Assembly: GCA_048498995.1 (NCBI GenBank)
Contig: JBEHWX010000101.1
Span: 1-21,005, forward strand
Reading direction: 5' to 3'
Length of the DNA: 21,005 bases
Source of the DNA: JBEHWX01 sp048498995
GTDB lineage: Bacteria > Bacteroidota > Ignavibacteria > OLB7
Shown here: positions 8,563 through 16,316 of the stretch, one piece after another
Numbering within the stretch: position 1 is the first letter of the stretch
Layout: the number at the start of each line of letters is the position of its first letter
Program-made: the position numbers and the translations under genes
The notes under the pieces: model-generated
The model's input: the letters and a program-made list of their open reading frames with translations, nothing else
Told to the model about the DNA's origin: nothing
The model's database searches: none

Positions 8563-8587
8563 CGTGATACTACATAATGATATCACG
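8563..8587 (+). promoter_or_regulatory. Inverted-repeat operator abutting hicA start
   Basis: CGTGATA (8563-8569) and TATCACG (8581-8587) form a perfect 7-bp inverted repeat with an 11-base spacer, the half-sites being 18 bases centre to centre. The right arm ends one base before the hicA ATG. CATAAT at 8573-8578, between the arms, resembles a -10 box, but I see no matching -35. HicB proteins with a ribbon-helix-helix domain commonly repress their own operon, so this is the likely HicB site (inference). Confidence 0.55.
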
Positions 8588-8857
8588 ATGCGATTGTCGT
8601 CACGACATAGGCTTACCCTATCACGGATCTTTGCTGATCCGGTTATGGCGAGTATTGCATGGGCCGATATCGAAGCATTGTTTCGGGCTCTTGGGGCGTC
8701 GATTAGTGAAGGTAATGGCTCACGGGTGCGGGTTGTCTTGAACGATCGCATTGCGACGTTCCATCGTCCTCATCCGCAGAAAGAGACGGACCGCGGGGCC
8801 GTCAAATCAGTGAGGATGTTTCTGAGTAATGCGGGAATAACCGATGTTGAAGTATAA
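8588..8857 (+). CDS. hicA: HicA-family toxin
   Basis: An 89-residue protein typical of the longer HicA subgroup. HicA toxins are small double-stranded-RNA-binding-fold ribonucleases that cleave mRNA and are neutralised by HicB. Visible family marks are the N-terminal HRLTLSRIFADPV helix, the segment SIAWADIEALFRALGA, the GSRVRV strand and FHRPHPQKETDRGAVKSVR. Two histidines, His59 and His62, sit in the region where HicA carries its catalytic residue; which one acts cannot be decided by eye. The start at ATG 8588 follows the inverted repeat directly, and the upstream open frame back to 8447 overlaps the tRNA terminator, so it is rejected. The stop overlaps the hicB start by 14 bases, the usual toxin-first order. 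Base composition is lower in G+C than flanking genes. Confidence 0.9.
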   Translation: MRLSSRHRLTLSRIFADPVMASIAWADIEALFRALGASISEGNGSRVRVVLNDRIATFHRPHPQKETDRGAVKSVRMFLSNAGITDVEV

Positions 8858-9413
8858 AGGATATACGGCCAAAGTTGAGCTGGATCTTGAAGCTGAGATC
8901 ATGCATGGAGAAGTGCTGGACCTCAACGATGTGATTACGTTTCAGGGGAAGTCGATCGATGAAGTCAAGCAGGCGTTTCAGGATTCGGTCGACGATTATC
9001 TGGAGTTTTGCCAAGAGCTGGGGAAGACGCCGGAAAAGCCCTTTTCTGGGACATTCGTGTTGAGAATCGATCCTGGCTTACATCGAAAGGTTTCTCTTGC
9101 GGCCTCAAATCAGGGGAAAAGCATTAATCAATGGCTGAAGGAATTAATAGATGCTCGGTTGTCCTCGGAGTCGTATGCCGATAGAAGGCATTTACTCCTT
9201 GAGAGCGAATTCGGCTCTCAAGTGTTAGGAGTTGAAACCAGGGGTGCCAATGCAACGAGATCCGCTGCAAATGCCCTGAAAAAAGTTCAATCGACTTATA
9301 GGGCAGAGTTCAAACGGCATGGATCTTCAATAAGCATGACGCCGGCATTGCTGTCCAATGTTTCAATATCTGATAAGGGAAACTTCCATGTCGAAGAGCC
9401 CATCATCAAGTAA
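8844..9413 (+). CDS. hicB: HicB-family antitoxin with long C-terminal extension
   Basis: A 189-residue antitoxin. Residues 1-65 are the HicB partial RNase-H-like domain (KYKGYTAKVELD, then DVITFQGKSIDEVKQAFQDS and VDDYLE). Residues about 70-106 form a ribbon-helix-helix DNA-binding segment (TFVLRIDPGLHRKVSLAA, GKSINQWLKELID). Ordinary HicB proteins of this type end close to this point at about 110 residues. Here some 80 extra residues (107-189) follow, containing hydrophobic patches HLLLE (116-120), QVLGV (126-130) and MTPALL (165-170). It overlaps hicA by 14 bases and the downstream SecB-like gene by 26, indicating translational coupling. I infer that the tail is a chaperone-binding addiction segment as in TAC modules. 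HicB identity is firm; the role of the tail is inference. Confidence 0.9.
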   Translation: MLKYKGYTAKVELDLEAEIMHGEVLDLNDVITFQGKSIDEVKQAFQDSVDDYLEFCQELGKTPEKPFSGTFVLRIDPGLHRKVSLAASNQGKSINQWLKELIDARLSSESYADRRHLLLESEFGSQVLGVETRGANATRSAANALKKVQSTYRAEFKRHGSSISMTPALLSNVSISDKGNFHVEEPIIK

Positions 9414-9900
9414 GGCCAGGAAACCGAAGGCCAAACAAGGTGCAGAAGTGGCTGTCTTCTTTGAAAGATTTCAGGTGACAGCTTTTATGTTCGTTTCGAC
9501 GGACGGGAACCCGATAGGCGCGCAACATGTCTTTCGATCAAAAGTAGATGCCGTTCCGAATATTGAAGAAGAGTCTATCGCGGTAGTTGTGACGGTTGAC
9601 ATGGCTCCTTCCGATGGAAAGTCTGGTGAAACATGGAATGAAGAGGAGGTTGTTGCGTCGATCGTAACCAAGAGCTTGTTTAAGATTTCCAATATCCAAC
9701 AGCTCATTGCGGAAGGGCAACTTGAACTCCCTGAGCCATATTTAGTCACTCTTCTTGGGACCTCCATTGGGGCTACTCGTGGTGCATTTGCCGATCGCTT
9801 AAGCGGCACGCCGTATAATAGCATGGCTATGCCGATATTGCGAGTGGAGAAGGTGCTGAATGTAGAGCCGGGTAGCCTCAGCAGTGTTCATGGCATTTAG
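9388..9900 (+). CDS. SecB-like chaperone of toxin-antitoxin-chaperone module
   Basis: A 170-residue protein with SecB-like character. It has a basic, serine-rich start (1-18) and a beta-strand-rich middle (FERFQVTAFMFVS, then ESIAVVVTVDM). The C-terminal half reads LFKISN, LPEPYLVTLLGTSIGATRGA, then GTPYN...MPILRVEKVL. That last part mirrors the SecB end, where a helix carrying ARE/TRG-type residues leads to a short strand and a final P-I/V-N-P-like motif. SecB-like proteins in TAC modules fold and protect the antitoxin. The ATG at 9388 has AAGGGA about seven bases upstream and overlaps hicB by 26 bases. An in-frame ATG at 9358 would lie deep in hicB and is less likely. The AT-rich base use matches hicA and hicB, suggesting they moved together. 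The assignment is by pattern recognition, not search. Confidence 0.75.
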   Translation: MSKSPSSSKARKPKAKQGAEVAVFFERFQVTAFMFVSTDGNPIGAQHVFRSKVDAVPNIEEESIAVVVTVDMAPSDGKSGETWNEEEVVASIVTKSLFKISNIQQLIAEGQLELPEPYLVTLLGTSIGATRGAFADRLSGTPYNSMAMPILRVEKVLNVEPGSLSSVHGI

Positions 9901-10242
9901 TGCTTGACATCGTTCTTTGATCCGATCCATGCAGCTCCATCACTGCGAATCGCCGTGGCCATTCGTGGCCAGCATTGAATAGCTGATGAGATTTGGAACA
10001 GCGTGTCTGAATCTCCTGAGAGATCTTCGTGCCCGTTGTGTCTATACGGCCCATCCCGCCCCGTCGTTGGCTGACGGGGCGGGATACGGGCCATGACGCG
10101 TGCTCGTGACGCGGGATCGAGATCGCCGCCGGACATCACCCTTTCGAAAGACTAGGTCTCCCATGACGCATCCGGCGACCTCAACCGCGTGACCTGGAAT
10201 CGCCGGAGCTTCCGACGCCGTGCACGCTGATTACCGTTGCGA
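9901..10242. other. Convergent intergenic region after TAC operon
   Basis: About 340 bases between the convergent secB-like gene and the cysteine-rich protein gene. No credible gene. It contains one very strong hairpin at 10048-10092. I looked for a copy of the tRNA-Lys 3' end that would mark an attachment site and found none. Confidence 0.6.
10048..10092. terminator. Strong hairpin, likely bidirectional terminator
   Basis: ATCCCGCCCCGTC (10053-10065) pairs perfectly with GACGGGGCGGGAT (10073-10085) around a 7-base loop. Past a two-base bulge, GGCCC (10048-10052) pairs with GGGCC (10088-10092). There is no T-run on either side. It lies midway between two convergent genes. Confidence 0.55.
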
Positions 10243-10680
10243 TCAGCACATCGGAGCCGGTCCGACGTTGATGTCGACGCAGCCGCTCGGGTTGCGCGTC
10301 ACCGTGATCCGCAGGCAGCAATCTCCCTGATAGCGGATATCCTGCGACCCTCCGACCGGGATATAGACCATGGTGCCGGTCCCATCGTTGATGTACACGC
10401 CGTCCACGGTGTTCATGCAGGGGCAGGGAGCCACCTTCGTGGTGCCGCGGCAATACGAGTCGAACGGCCCGGCCCCGGGATCGAACTGCGTGATGGTGCC
10501 CGGCGGCGCGTCGCACTCGACGAAGACATCGAGCGCGCGGATGCAGCAGGGGGAGTTGGGATCCACCGTGATGGTGTTGCGGCAGGTACACTGCGCGGCG
10601 GCGTCAGCGCTGGCGAAGATCGCCGTGACGGCGAAGAGGAGTGCCATCGCGGCGATGCGAAGGAAGTGTCTGGTAGTCAT
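10243..10680 (-). CDS. Exported 12-cysteine small protein, unknown family
   Basis: A 145-residue protein I do not recognise. The N-terminus is a clear signal peptide (hydrophobic AAMALLFAVTAIFASA, then DAAAQ), predicting export and cleavage near residues 29-30. The mature part of about 115 residues contains twelve cysteines (31, 33, 45, 46, 56, 77, 86, 88, 121, 122, 134, 145), including CTC, two CC pairs and CPC, and the last residue is Cys. The even number and export suggest a disulfide-stapled extracellular or surface protein, or a metal binder. The start at 10680 is decided by a near-perfect Shine-Dalgarno AAGGAGGT five bases upstream; the open frame continuing upstream is rejected. The next gene upstream on the same strand lies over 600 bases away, so it is probably transcribed alone. 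Confidence 0.82.
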   Translation of the reverse strand: MTTRHFLRIAAMALLFAVTAIFASADAAAQCTCRNTITVDPNSPCCIRALDVFVECDAPPGTITQFDPGAGPFDSYCRGTTKVAPCPCMNTVDGVYINDGTGTMVYIPVGGSQDIRYQGDCCLRITVTRNPSGCVDINVGPAPMC

Positions 10681-11298
10681 GCTGGACCTCCTTGCGGAAA
10701 CTGCGTGATGAGATCCGCCCGTCGCCAACGCCGGCGGAGGCGATGGGCGGTTGGATTGCACGCTCGGCATCCCGTCTGGTACCTCTCCGGGATATCTGCC
10801 GGCGAACGACGCAAGTTCGTGTTCATGCGAGCCCACCGCCAGTCCCCCTTTGTGTACCCTCGGGCACATTCCGCGAGGCGAATCATCCTGAGGATCGTGG
10901 CGCGATATGATGTGTCGAACCGGCGGTGATACTGCGAACCGATGCCAGCGGTGATGTGGCGGAGCGAGCCTGGAGGGGAATCGGGGGGAATAATCGGAGC
11001 GGAATTGGCGTCGGAAATCCCGGGAATAGGTGGATCGCGGATGTCTTCGCGGTCGAGATGCGGGCCGTGCGTGCGAGCCGCGAACATCCCCCGTGTGGGT
11101 GAGCGCGCGCCCGATACAACGCGAGAGGGGCCGTGGTATCTCCACGATCCCCCTCGCGCGTTGGGAGACCTCATTCCGCCCGTGGGAGCTGGACCTCCCG
11201 TCGGGCAGCCCAGGCAGGCCTGGGAGCCGTTCATGCATTGGGTCCATCGGACCTCGGACCCGCTTACCGACTATCGTAGTGCGATCATCGTACCACGA
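10681..11298. other. Long intergenic region with one hairpin
   Basis: About 620 bases with no gene I can support. The long minus-strand open frame that continues upstream of the cysteine-rich gene has no family character here. The only structure seen is the inverted repeat at 11117-11163. Confidence 0.6.
11117..11163 (-). terminator. Imperfect hairpin downstream of DUF3862-type gene
   Basis: CAACGCGAGAGGGGCCGTGG (11117-11136) is nearly complementary to 11142-11163 (CCACG...CGCGCGTTG) with two small bulges and a short loop. It lies about 135 bases beyond the stop of the minus-strand gene ending at 11299. No T-run follows, so the terminator call is tentative. Confidence 0.4.
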
Positions 11299-11790
11299 TT
11301 ATCGCAGGCCGATTTCCGCCTTTCTCGTCACCCGACCGTTCATGAACACCACCGAGGCGCGGCTGGTGTCGGCACCTTTGTAAAGGCGCATCGCGATGTG
11401 ATACGGCTCCTGACCATCCTCGGCCAGAAGCTCCCCCTCGTCGCCGACGACGCCGAGCACCTCGACTTCCGTCATGCCGACCCGGATACGATCGTATTCC
11501 GCCGGAGAAATCGTCGGGTCGTTGACCAGCGGCTGGGAGGCCGGCGCGGCGGCGGAGCTTCCGACGGCATCGCTTTCGGCAACGTCGCTCACATTGACGA
11601 TCGACAGATCGGCCATCGACGCCTGGCGCGCGGCCGGCATCGGGATGGAGCGTCCGGTGATCGCCTCGCTCAAACCGAGAGCCTTCATGCCGAGGAGCGT
11701 GGTCAGCAGGCAGGCCATGGCGCCGAAGAACGCCCATCTCAGGCCATCATAGCGGGGATTGCGCTGTAATCCCTCGGTGTTTCGAAGCAT
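11299..11790 (-). CDS. Membrane-anchored DUF3862-type protein
   Basis: A 163-residue protein (from ATG 11790) with one N-terminal transmembrane or signal-anchor helix (about residues 19-39, WAFFGAMACLLTTLLGMKALG). A linker rich in Ala, Ser and Pro (45-92) follows, then a C-terminal domain (94-163) beginning ISPAEYDRIRVGMTEVEVLG and ending VVFMNGRVTRKAEIGLR. That end pattern matches DUF3862, a small domain related in fold to SmpA/BamE and BLIP-type modules. Function is unknown; the domain should lie outside the membrane. The start is uncertain: ATG 11835 is in frame with GGAG touching it, and 11790 has no clear Shine-Dalgarno. The frame stays open further upstream, but that part looks non-coding. 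Neighbours give no functional hint. Confidence 0.68.
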   Translation of the reverse strand: MLRNTEGLQRNPRYDGLRWAFFGAMACLLTTLLGMKALGLSEAITGRSIPMPAARQASMADLSIVNVSDVAESDAVGSSAAAPASQPLVNDPTISPAEYDRIRVGMTEVEVLGVVGDEGELLAEDGQEPYHIAMRLYKGADTSRASVVFMNGRVTRKAEIGLR

Positions 11791-12021
11791 TGTCCAATTC
11801 TCGTCGCTGGTGAGTATCGCGGACCTCGTCGGCATCTCCGTACCGGCGCCGGCCCAGTGCTTATCCGTGCACCAACTTCGTGAACCAATATGTCCGCACG
11901 ATAACCGGAGTATTACCGTGTCATAACCTCGCCGGCGCGCGGATTTCGAGGCGGATCGGAAGGAGGAGTGGGCGTGCATGGCCGGACGGCAAAAAGGCCT
12001 CTCGGCATGGCCGGAAACGCG

Positions 12022-12048
12022 CGAGGGGAGCCTGTTCGGCTCCCCTCG
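12022..12048 (-). terminator. map: Terminator hairpin after map
   Basis: CGAGGGGAGCC (12022-12032) pairs perfectly with GGCTCCCCTCG (12038-12048), an 11-bp stem with a 5-base loop. It lies 40 bases beyond the map stop on the minus strand. A T-run (CTTTTTG on the minus strand, near 11990-11996) lies further downstream, too distant for a canonical U-tract. Confidence 0.65.
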
Positions 12049-12087
12049 GCGCAACGTCGGAGATTGGGAAGAATGGGGCGCGGCGTC

Positions 12088-12834
12088 TCAGGCCGCGGCG
12101 GTCAGCAGGATCGGTCGGCCACGCGTGATCACCATCGTGTGCTCGAAGTGGGCCACCGGGCTCCGGTCCACCGTGCGGATCGTCCAGCCGTCGGACTCCT
12201 CGATGACGCGACCGGAGCGTCCGGCGACGATCGGCTCGATGGTGATCACCAGCCCCTCGGTAAGGCGTCCACGGAGCCTCGGATCGTAGTAGTTCGGCAC
12301 CGACGGCTCCTCGTGGATCGTCCGTCCGATGCCATGCCCGCCCAGCTCCCGGACCACGGCATATCCTTCCTGCCGCACGTGGCGCTCGACGGTCCGTCCG
12401 ATCTCGTTGATCCGGCCTCCGGCCCGCGCCACGCCGAGCGCCTGATAGAGGGCGGCCCTCGTTGCGCGGAGCAGCCGCAGGTGCTCCTCCGGCGCCGGCG
12501 GCACCGCCACGGTCACCGCCGCGTCCGCCATGTAGCCGTTCTTCTCCACGGTCACATCCAGCTTCACCAGATCGCCCGGCTCGAGCGCGCGATCTCCCGG
12601 GATGCCGTGCACGGCCTCCTCGTTCACGCTGATGCAGGCCGTGCCCGGAAAGTCGTAGACCAGCTTCGGCGCCGAGCGCGCTCCTTCCTCGGCGAGCACC
12701 CGCTCGGCGATCCGGTCGAGCTCCGCGGTCGTGATGCCGGGGCGCACGGCCCGCTCCATCGCCTCGAGCGCCAGGCGGACGGCGCGTCCGGCCGCCGCGA
12801 GGCCTTGCATATCCTTGTCGGAACCGATCGACAT
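12088..12834 (-). CDS. map: Methionine aminopeptidase, type I
   Basis: It removes the initiator methionine from nascent proteins in the cytosol. The 248-residue protein matches type I length and shows all five metal ligands: Asp93 (KLDVTV), Asp104 (YMADAAVTV), His167 (GHGIG), Glu200 (ITIEP) and Glu231 (HFEHTMV). It also has His76 (NEEAVHGIPG) and His174 (IHEEPSVPNYY) of the active site. There is no N-terminal zinc-finger extension. I chose ATG 12834 because AGGAGG lies eleven bases upstream; the ATG at 12864 precedes that Shine-Dalgarno and is rejected. It follows fabF by about 125 bases on the same strand. That gap contains a short duplication and a 14-bp palindrome, so co-transcription is possible but not certain. 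A good hairpin follows the gene. Confidence 0.95.
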   Translation of the reverse strand: MSIGSDKDMQGLAAAGRAVRLALEAMERAVRPGITTAELDRIAERVLAEEGARSAPKLVYDFPGTACISVNEEAVHGIPGDRALEPGDLVKLDVTVEKNGYMADAAVTVAVPPAPEEHLRLLRATRAALYQALGVARAGGRINEIGRTVERHVRQEGYAVVRELGGHGIGRTIHEEPSVPNYYDPRLRGRLTEGLVITIEPIVAGRSGRVIEESDGWTIRTVDRSPVAHFEHTMVITRGRPILLTAAA

Positions 12835-12864
12835 GGTTGTCTTTTCCTCCTGTTCACTGTTCAT

Positions 12865-12890
12865 CGAAGACGGATCGCCGAAGACGGATC
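12865..12890. repeat. 12-bp direct repeat, period 14
   Basis: CGAAGACGGATC at 12865-12876 is repeated exactly at 12879-12890, in the fabF-map gap just upstream of the map Shine-Dalgarno. Confidence 0.85.
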
Positions 12891-12910
12891 ACCTCTTCGG
12901 CTCACGTACG

Positions 12911-12924
12911 CGGCGTCGACGCCG
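12911..12924. other. 14-bp perfect palindrome in fabF-map gap
   Basis: CGGCGTCGACGCCG is self-complementary. It lies between the fabF stop and the map start. It may form a short hairpin or be a protein-binding site, but I have no further evidence for either. Confidence 0.4.
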
Positions 12925-12959
12925 TGTCGACGTCGCGCCGGCATCGCCGATCGCGACGA

Positions 12960-14207
12960 TTACCGGTCGCCGCGACCGAAGACGAGCGTGGCGTTGTGGC
13001 CGCCGAAGCCGAAGCCGTTGTTGAGCACGTAGTTCAGCGTCCGCTGGCGCGCCACGTTCGGCGTCACGTCAAGGTCGACCGCGGGGTCGAGGTTCTCGAT
13101 GTTGATCGTCGGCGGGATCAGGTCGTGCTGCATCGCCATGATGCAGGCGATCGACTCGGCCACGCCGGCGGCGCCGAGGAGATGGCCGGTCATCGACTTG
13201 GTGGAGCTGATGCTCACCTTCGTGGCCGCCTCGCCGAGCAGGCGCTTGATCGCGACGAGCTCCGCCACGTCGCCGAGCTCGGTGGAAGTGCCGTGCGAGT
13301 TGATGTAGTCGATCTGATCGGCCGTGATGCCGGCGTCCTTGACGGCCATCTGCATCGACAGGAGCGCGCCTTCCCCCTCGGGATGCGGAGCGGTCATGTG
13401 ATAGGCATCGGCCGACATGCCGAGTCCGAGTATCTCCGCGTAGATGCGCGCGCCGCGCGCCTGAGCCGCCTCCAGCGTCTCGAGCACCAGCGTGCCGGCT
13501 CCCTCGCCGATCACGAACCCGTCGCGGCCCACGTCGTACGGACGGGAGGCGCGCTGGGGATCGTCATTGCGGGTGGAGAGGGCCTTGGCGGAGTTGAAGC
13601 CGGCCACGCTCATCTCGGTGATCCCCGCCTCGGAGCCGCCGCAGATCATCCGGTCAGCGAAGCCGGAGCGGATGATCATGCACGCGTCGATGATCGCGTT
13701 GATCGACGTGGCGCAGGCGGAGACGGTGGCGTAGTTCGGGCCACGGAGGCCGTACTTGATCGAGATCAGGCCGGCCGCCATGTCCGGAATCACCTCCGGG
13801 ATGAAGAACGGACTGACCCGGCGCGGGCCGCCGTTCATGTATTCGCGGAACTGCTTCTCGTGCGAGATGAACCCGCCGATGCCGGAGCCGAAGACGACGC
13901 CGAAGCGGTTCACGTCCACCGATGCCGGATCGATGCCGGCATCCTTCATCGCCATCTCGGCCGAGGCGAGCGCGTAGAGCGCGTAGCGGTCGGTGCGGTT
14001 GATCGTCCGTCGGTCGAACCAGGCGGCCGGATCGAAGCCCTTGAGCTCGCAGGCGAACTTCGTCTCGAAGTTGGTCGGATCGAAGTAGGTGATCGGCGCC
14101 GCGCCGCTGACGCCCGCAGCCAGGCCCTCCCAGAACGGTTCGACTCCGATGCCGATCGGGGTCAACGCCCCCATGCCGGTGACGACGATGCGTCGTTTAT
14201 CGCTCAT
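12960..14207 (-). CDS. fabF: 3-oxoacyl-ACP synthase II (FabF type)
   Basis: It elongates acyl-ACP with malonyl-ACP in fatty acid synthesis. The 415-residue protein is standard FabF length and carries the Cys-His-His triad: Cys165 in VSACATS, His305 in NSHGTSTE, and His342 in TGHLLGAAG. The N-terminus RRIVVTGMGALTPIG and the glycine-rich C-terminus FGFGGHNATLVF are characteristic. The start at 14207 gives the usual MSDKRRIVVTG; an in-frame ATG six codons earlier (14225) is an alternative, and neither has an ideal Shine-Dalgarno. Unlike many fabF genes it is not next to acpP. Instead it follows a thiolase by about 100 bases on the same strand, and map follows it. It could serve a dedicated pathway under the upstream TetR regulator, but primary metabolism is equally possible. 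Confidence 0.93.
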   Translation of the reverse strand: MSDKRRIVVTGMGALTPIGIGVEPFWEGLAAGVSGAAPITYFDPTNFETKFACELKGFDPAAWFDRRTINRTDRYALYALASAEMAMKDAGIDPASVDVNRFGVVFGSGIGGFISHEKQFREYMNGGPRRVSPFFIPEVIPDMAAGLISIKYGLRGPNYATVSACATSINAIIDACMIIRSGFADRMICGGSEAGITEMSVAGFNSAKALSTRNDDPQRASRPYDVGRDGFVIGEGAGTLVLETLEAAQARGARIYAEILGLGMSADAYHMTAPHPEGEGALLSMQMAVKDAGITADQIDYINSHGTSTELGDVAELVAIKRLLGEAATKVSISSTKSMTGHLLGAAGVAESIACIMAMQHDLIPPTINIENLDPAVDLDVTPNVARQRTLNYVLNNGFGFGGHNATLVFGRGDR

Positions 14208-14279
14208 GCTCTCGTTGTACTCCATGAAGTTGAGAATTCGATGCGCTCCGATCGGGAGCCGGGCCGCTCCGCCGCGGCG

Positions 14280-14309
14280 GTGCGTGCCGCGCCGGTGCAT
14301 GCCGCGCCG
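14280..14309. repeat. 15-bp tandem duplication
   Basis: GTGCGTGCCGCGCCG (14280-14294) is followed directly by the same unit with one change (14295-14309). It abuts the thiolase stop codon in the thiolase-fabF gap. Confidence 0.85.
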
Positions 14310-14310
14310 G

Positions 14311-15489
<1,179 letters not shown>

Positions 15490-15608
15490 GATAACACCTC
15501 TACTGTTGTCGATTTCGTGAGAATCGGTTTGGCCGCCTCCCGGCCTCGAAGAACGTTCCCCGCGAGCACCGGCGGGAGGAAGCGCGACTCGATGCAACGT
15601 GTGCCGAT

Positions 15609-15622
15609 AGACCGATCGGTCT
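15609..15622. promoter_or_regulatory. Palindromic TetR operator upstream of thiolase gene
   Basis: AGACCGATCGGTCT is a 14-bp perfect palindrome. Its 12-bp core recurs at 16327-16338 in front of the TetR gene. It resembles the NemR-type box TAGACC-N4-GGTCTA. It lies between the TetR stop and the thiolase start, where an operator for the thiolase/fabF transcript would be expected. Confidence 0.65.
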
Positions 15623-15691
15623 CCATCTGGGCCGAGGAAAACCGGCGTCGCGCATCGGCGGGCCGGTTTCCTGGGGTAGATTGGCGAATGC

Positions 15692-16306
15692 TCAGCTGGC
15701 CAGGGCCGCCGGCGCCGTCCGGAGATCCTCCTCGATCATCCGGTGGAGCGGGCGGAGGGCGGATTCGAGCTTGGCCTTGTCGCCATAGGCTTTCGAGAGC
15801 ATGATCGCTCCCTCGATGGCCGCGAGCATGTGCACGGCGGTTTCCGCGGCATCCACTTCCATCCGGATCTCGCCGGCGCTCTGACCGGTGACGATCACCG
15901 TCCGGATGGTCTCCTGCAGCACGTCGAGCGCGGCGACCACCCGCTCGCGGAGCGGCGCGTGCGCGTCGTCGGCCTCGATCGAGGTGTTGAGGATCGGGCA
16001 CCCGCCGGGGAGCGGGGGAGCGACCGCGTATTCCTCGTACAGGTGCAGCAGCGCGTGGAGCTTCTGCGGCGAGCCCTCGTGGCGCGCCAGCGCCTCGGCG
16101 ATCGGTTCGACGACGCAGGCCACGGCATGCTCGAAGGCCGCGACCTCGATCTCCTCCTTGCTGGCGAAGTTGCCATAGATGCCCCCCTTGGCCAGCCCCG
16201 TCGCCTCCATGATATCCCTGATGTGCGTTCCCGCGTATCCCCGCTGATTGAACAGTTGAGCCGCCGCGGTCACGATGCGCTGTCGTGTGCGTTCCGTCTT
16301 CTTCAT
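15692..16306 (-). CDS. TetR-family transcriptional regulator
   Basis: A 204-residue repressor. The N-terminal helix-turn-helix (RIVTAAAQLFNQRGYAGTHI, then DIMEATGLAKGGIYGNFASK, about residues 10-50) is typical of TetR. The C-terminal ligand domain contains GGCPILNTSIEADD (101-114). This is a cysteine-bearing motif seen in a TetR subgroup that includes redox or electrophile sensors of the NemR/AcuR kind, with Cys103 the candidate sensor residue. ATG 16306 is supported by the Shine-Dalgarno GGAGGGG a few bases upstream. A perfect palindrome lies 21 bases upstream of the start and its twin lies upstream of the thiolase gene. Autorepression and control of thiolase/fabF are therefore likely, and the divergent lipoprotein may share the operator. 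The ligand is unknown. Confidence 0.93.
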   Translation of the reverse strand: MKKTERTRQRIVTAAAQLFNQRGYAGTHIRDIMEATGLAKGGIYGNFASKEEIEVAAFEHAVACVVEPIAEALARHEGSPQKLHALLHLYEEYAVAPPLPGGCPILNTSIEADDAHAPLRERVVAALDVLQETIRTVIVTGQSAGEIRMEVDAAETAVHMLAAIEGAIMLSKAYGDKAKLESALRPLHRMIEEDLRTAPAALAS

Positions 16307-16316
16307 GTTCCCCTCC

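Noticed and set aside
8447..8587. N-terminal extension of HicA
   Set aside because: The open frame runs into the tRNA-Lys terminator hairpin and across the operator. HicA homology begins at ATG 8588.
9539..9546. CAAAAGTA, a minus-strand TAnnTTTG match
   Set aside because: It lies inside the SecB-like gene with no minus-strand gene to serve. A chance match in AT-richer DNA.
8371..10242. Integrative element with attachment sites at tRNA-Lys
   Set aside because: No integrase gene and no second copy of the tRNA 3' end seen downstream. Only base composition and position suggest acquisition.
10681..11247. Long N-terminal extension of the cysteine-rich protein
   Set aside because: A near-perfect Shine-Dalgarno and signal peptide fix the start at 10680. 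The upstream translation is Arg/Pro/Ser-rich without family character.
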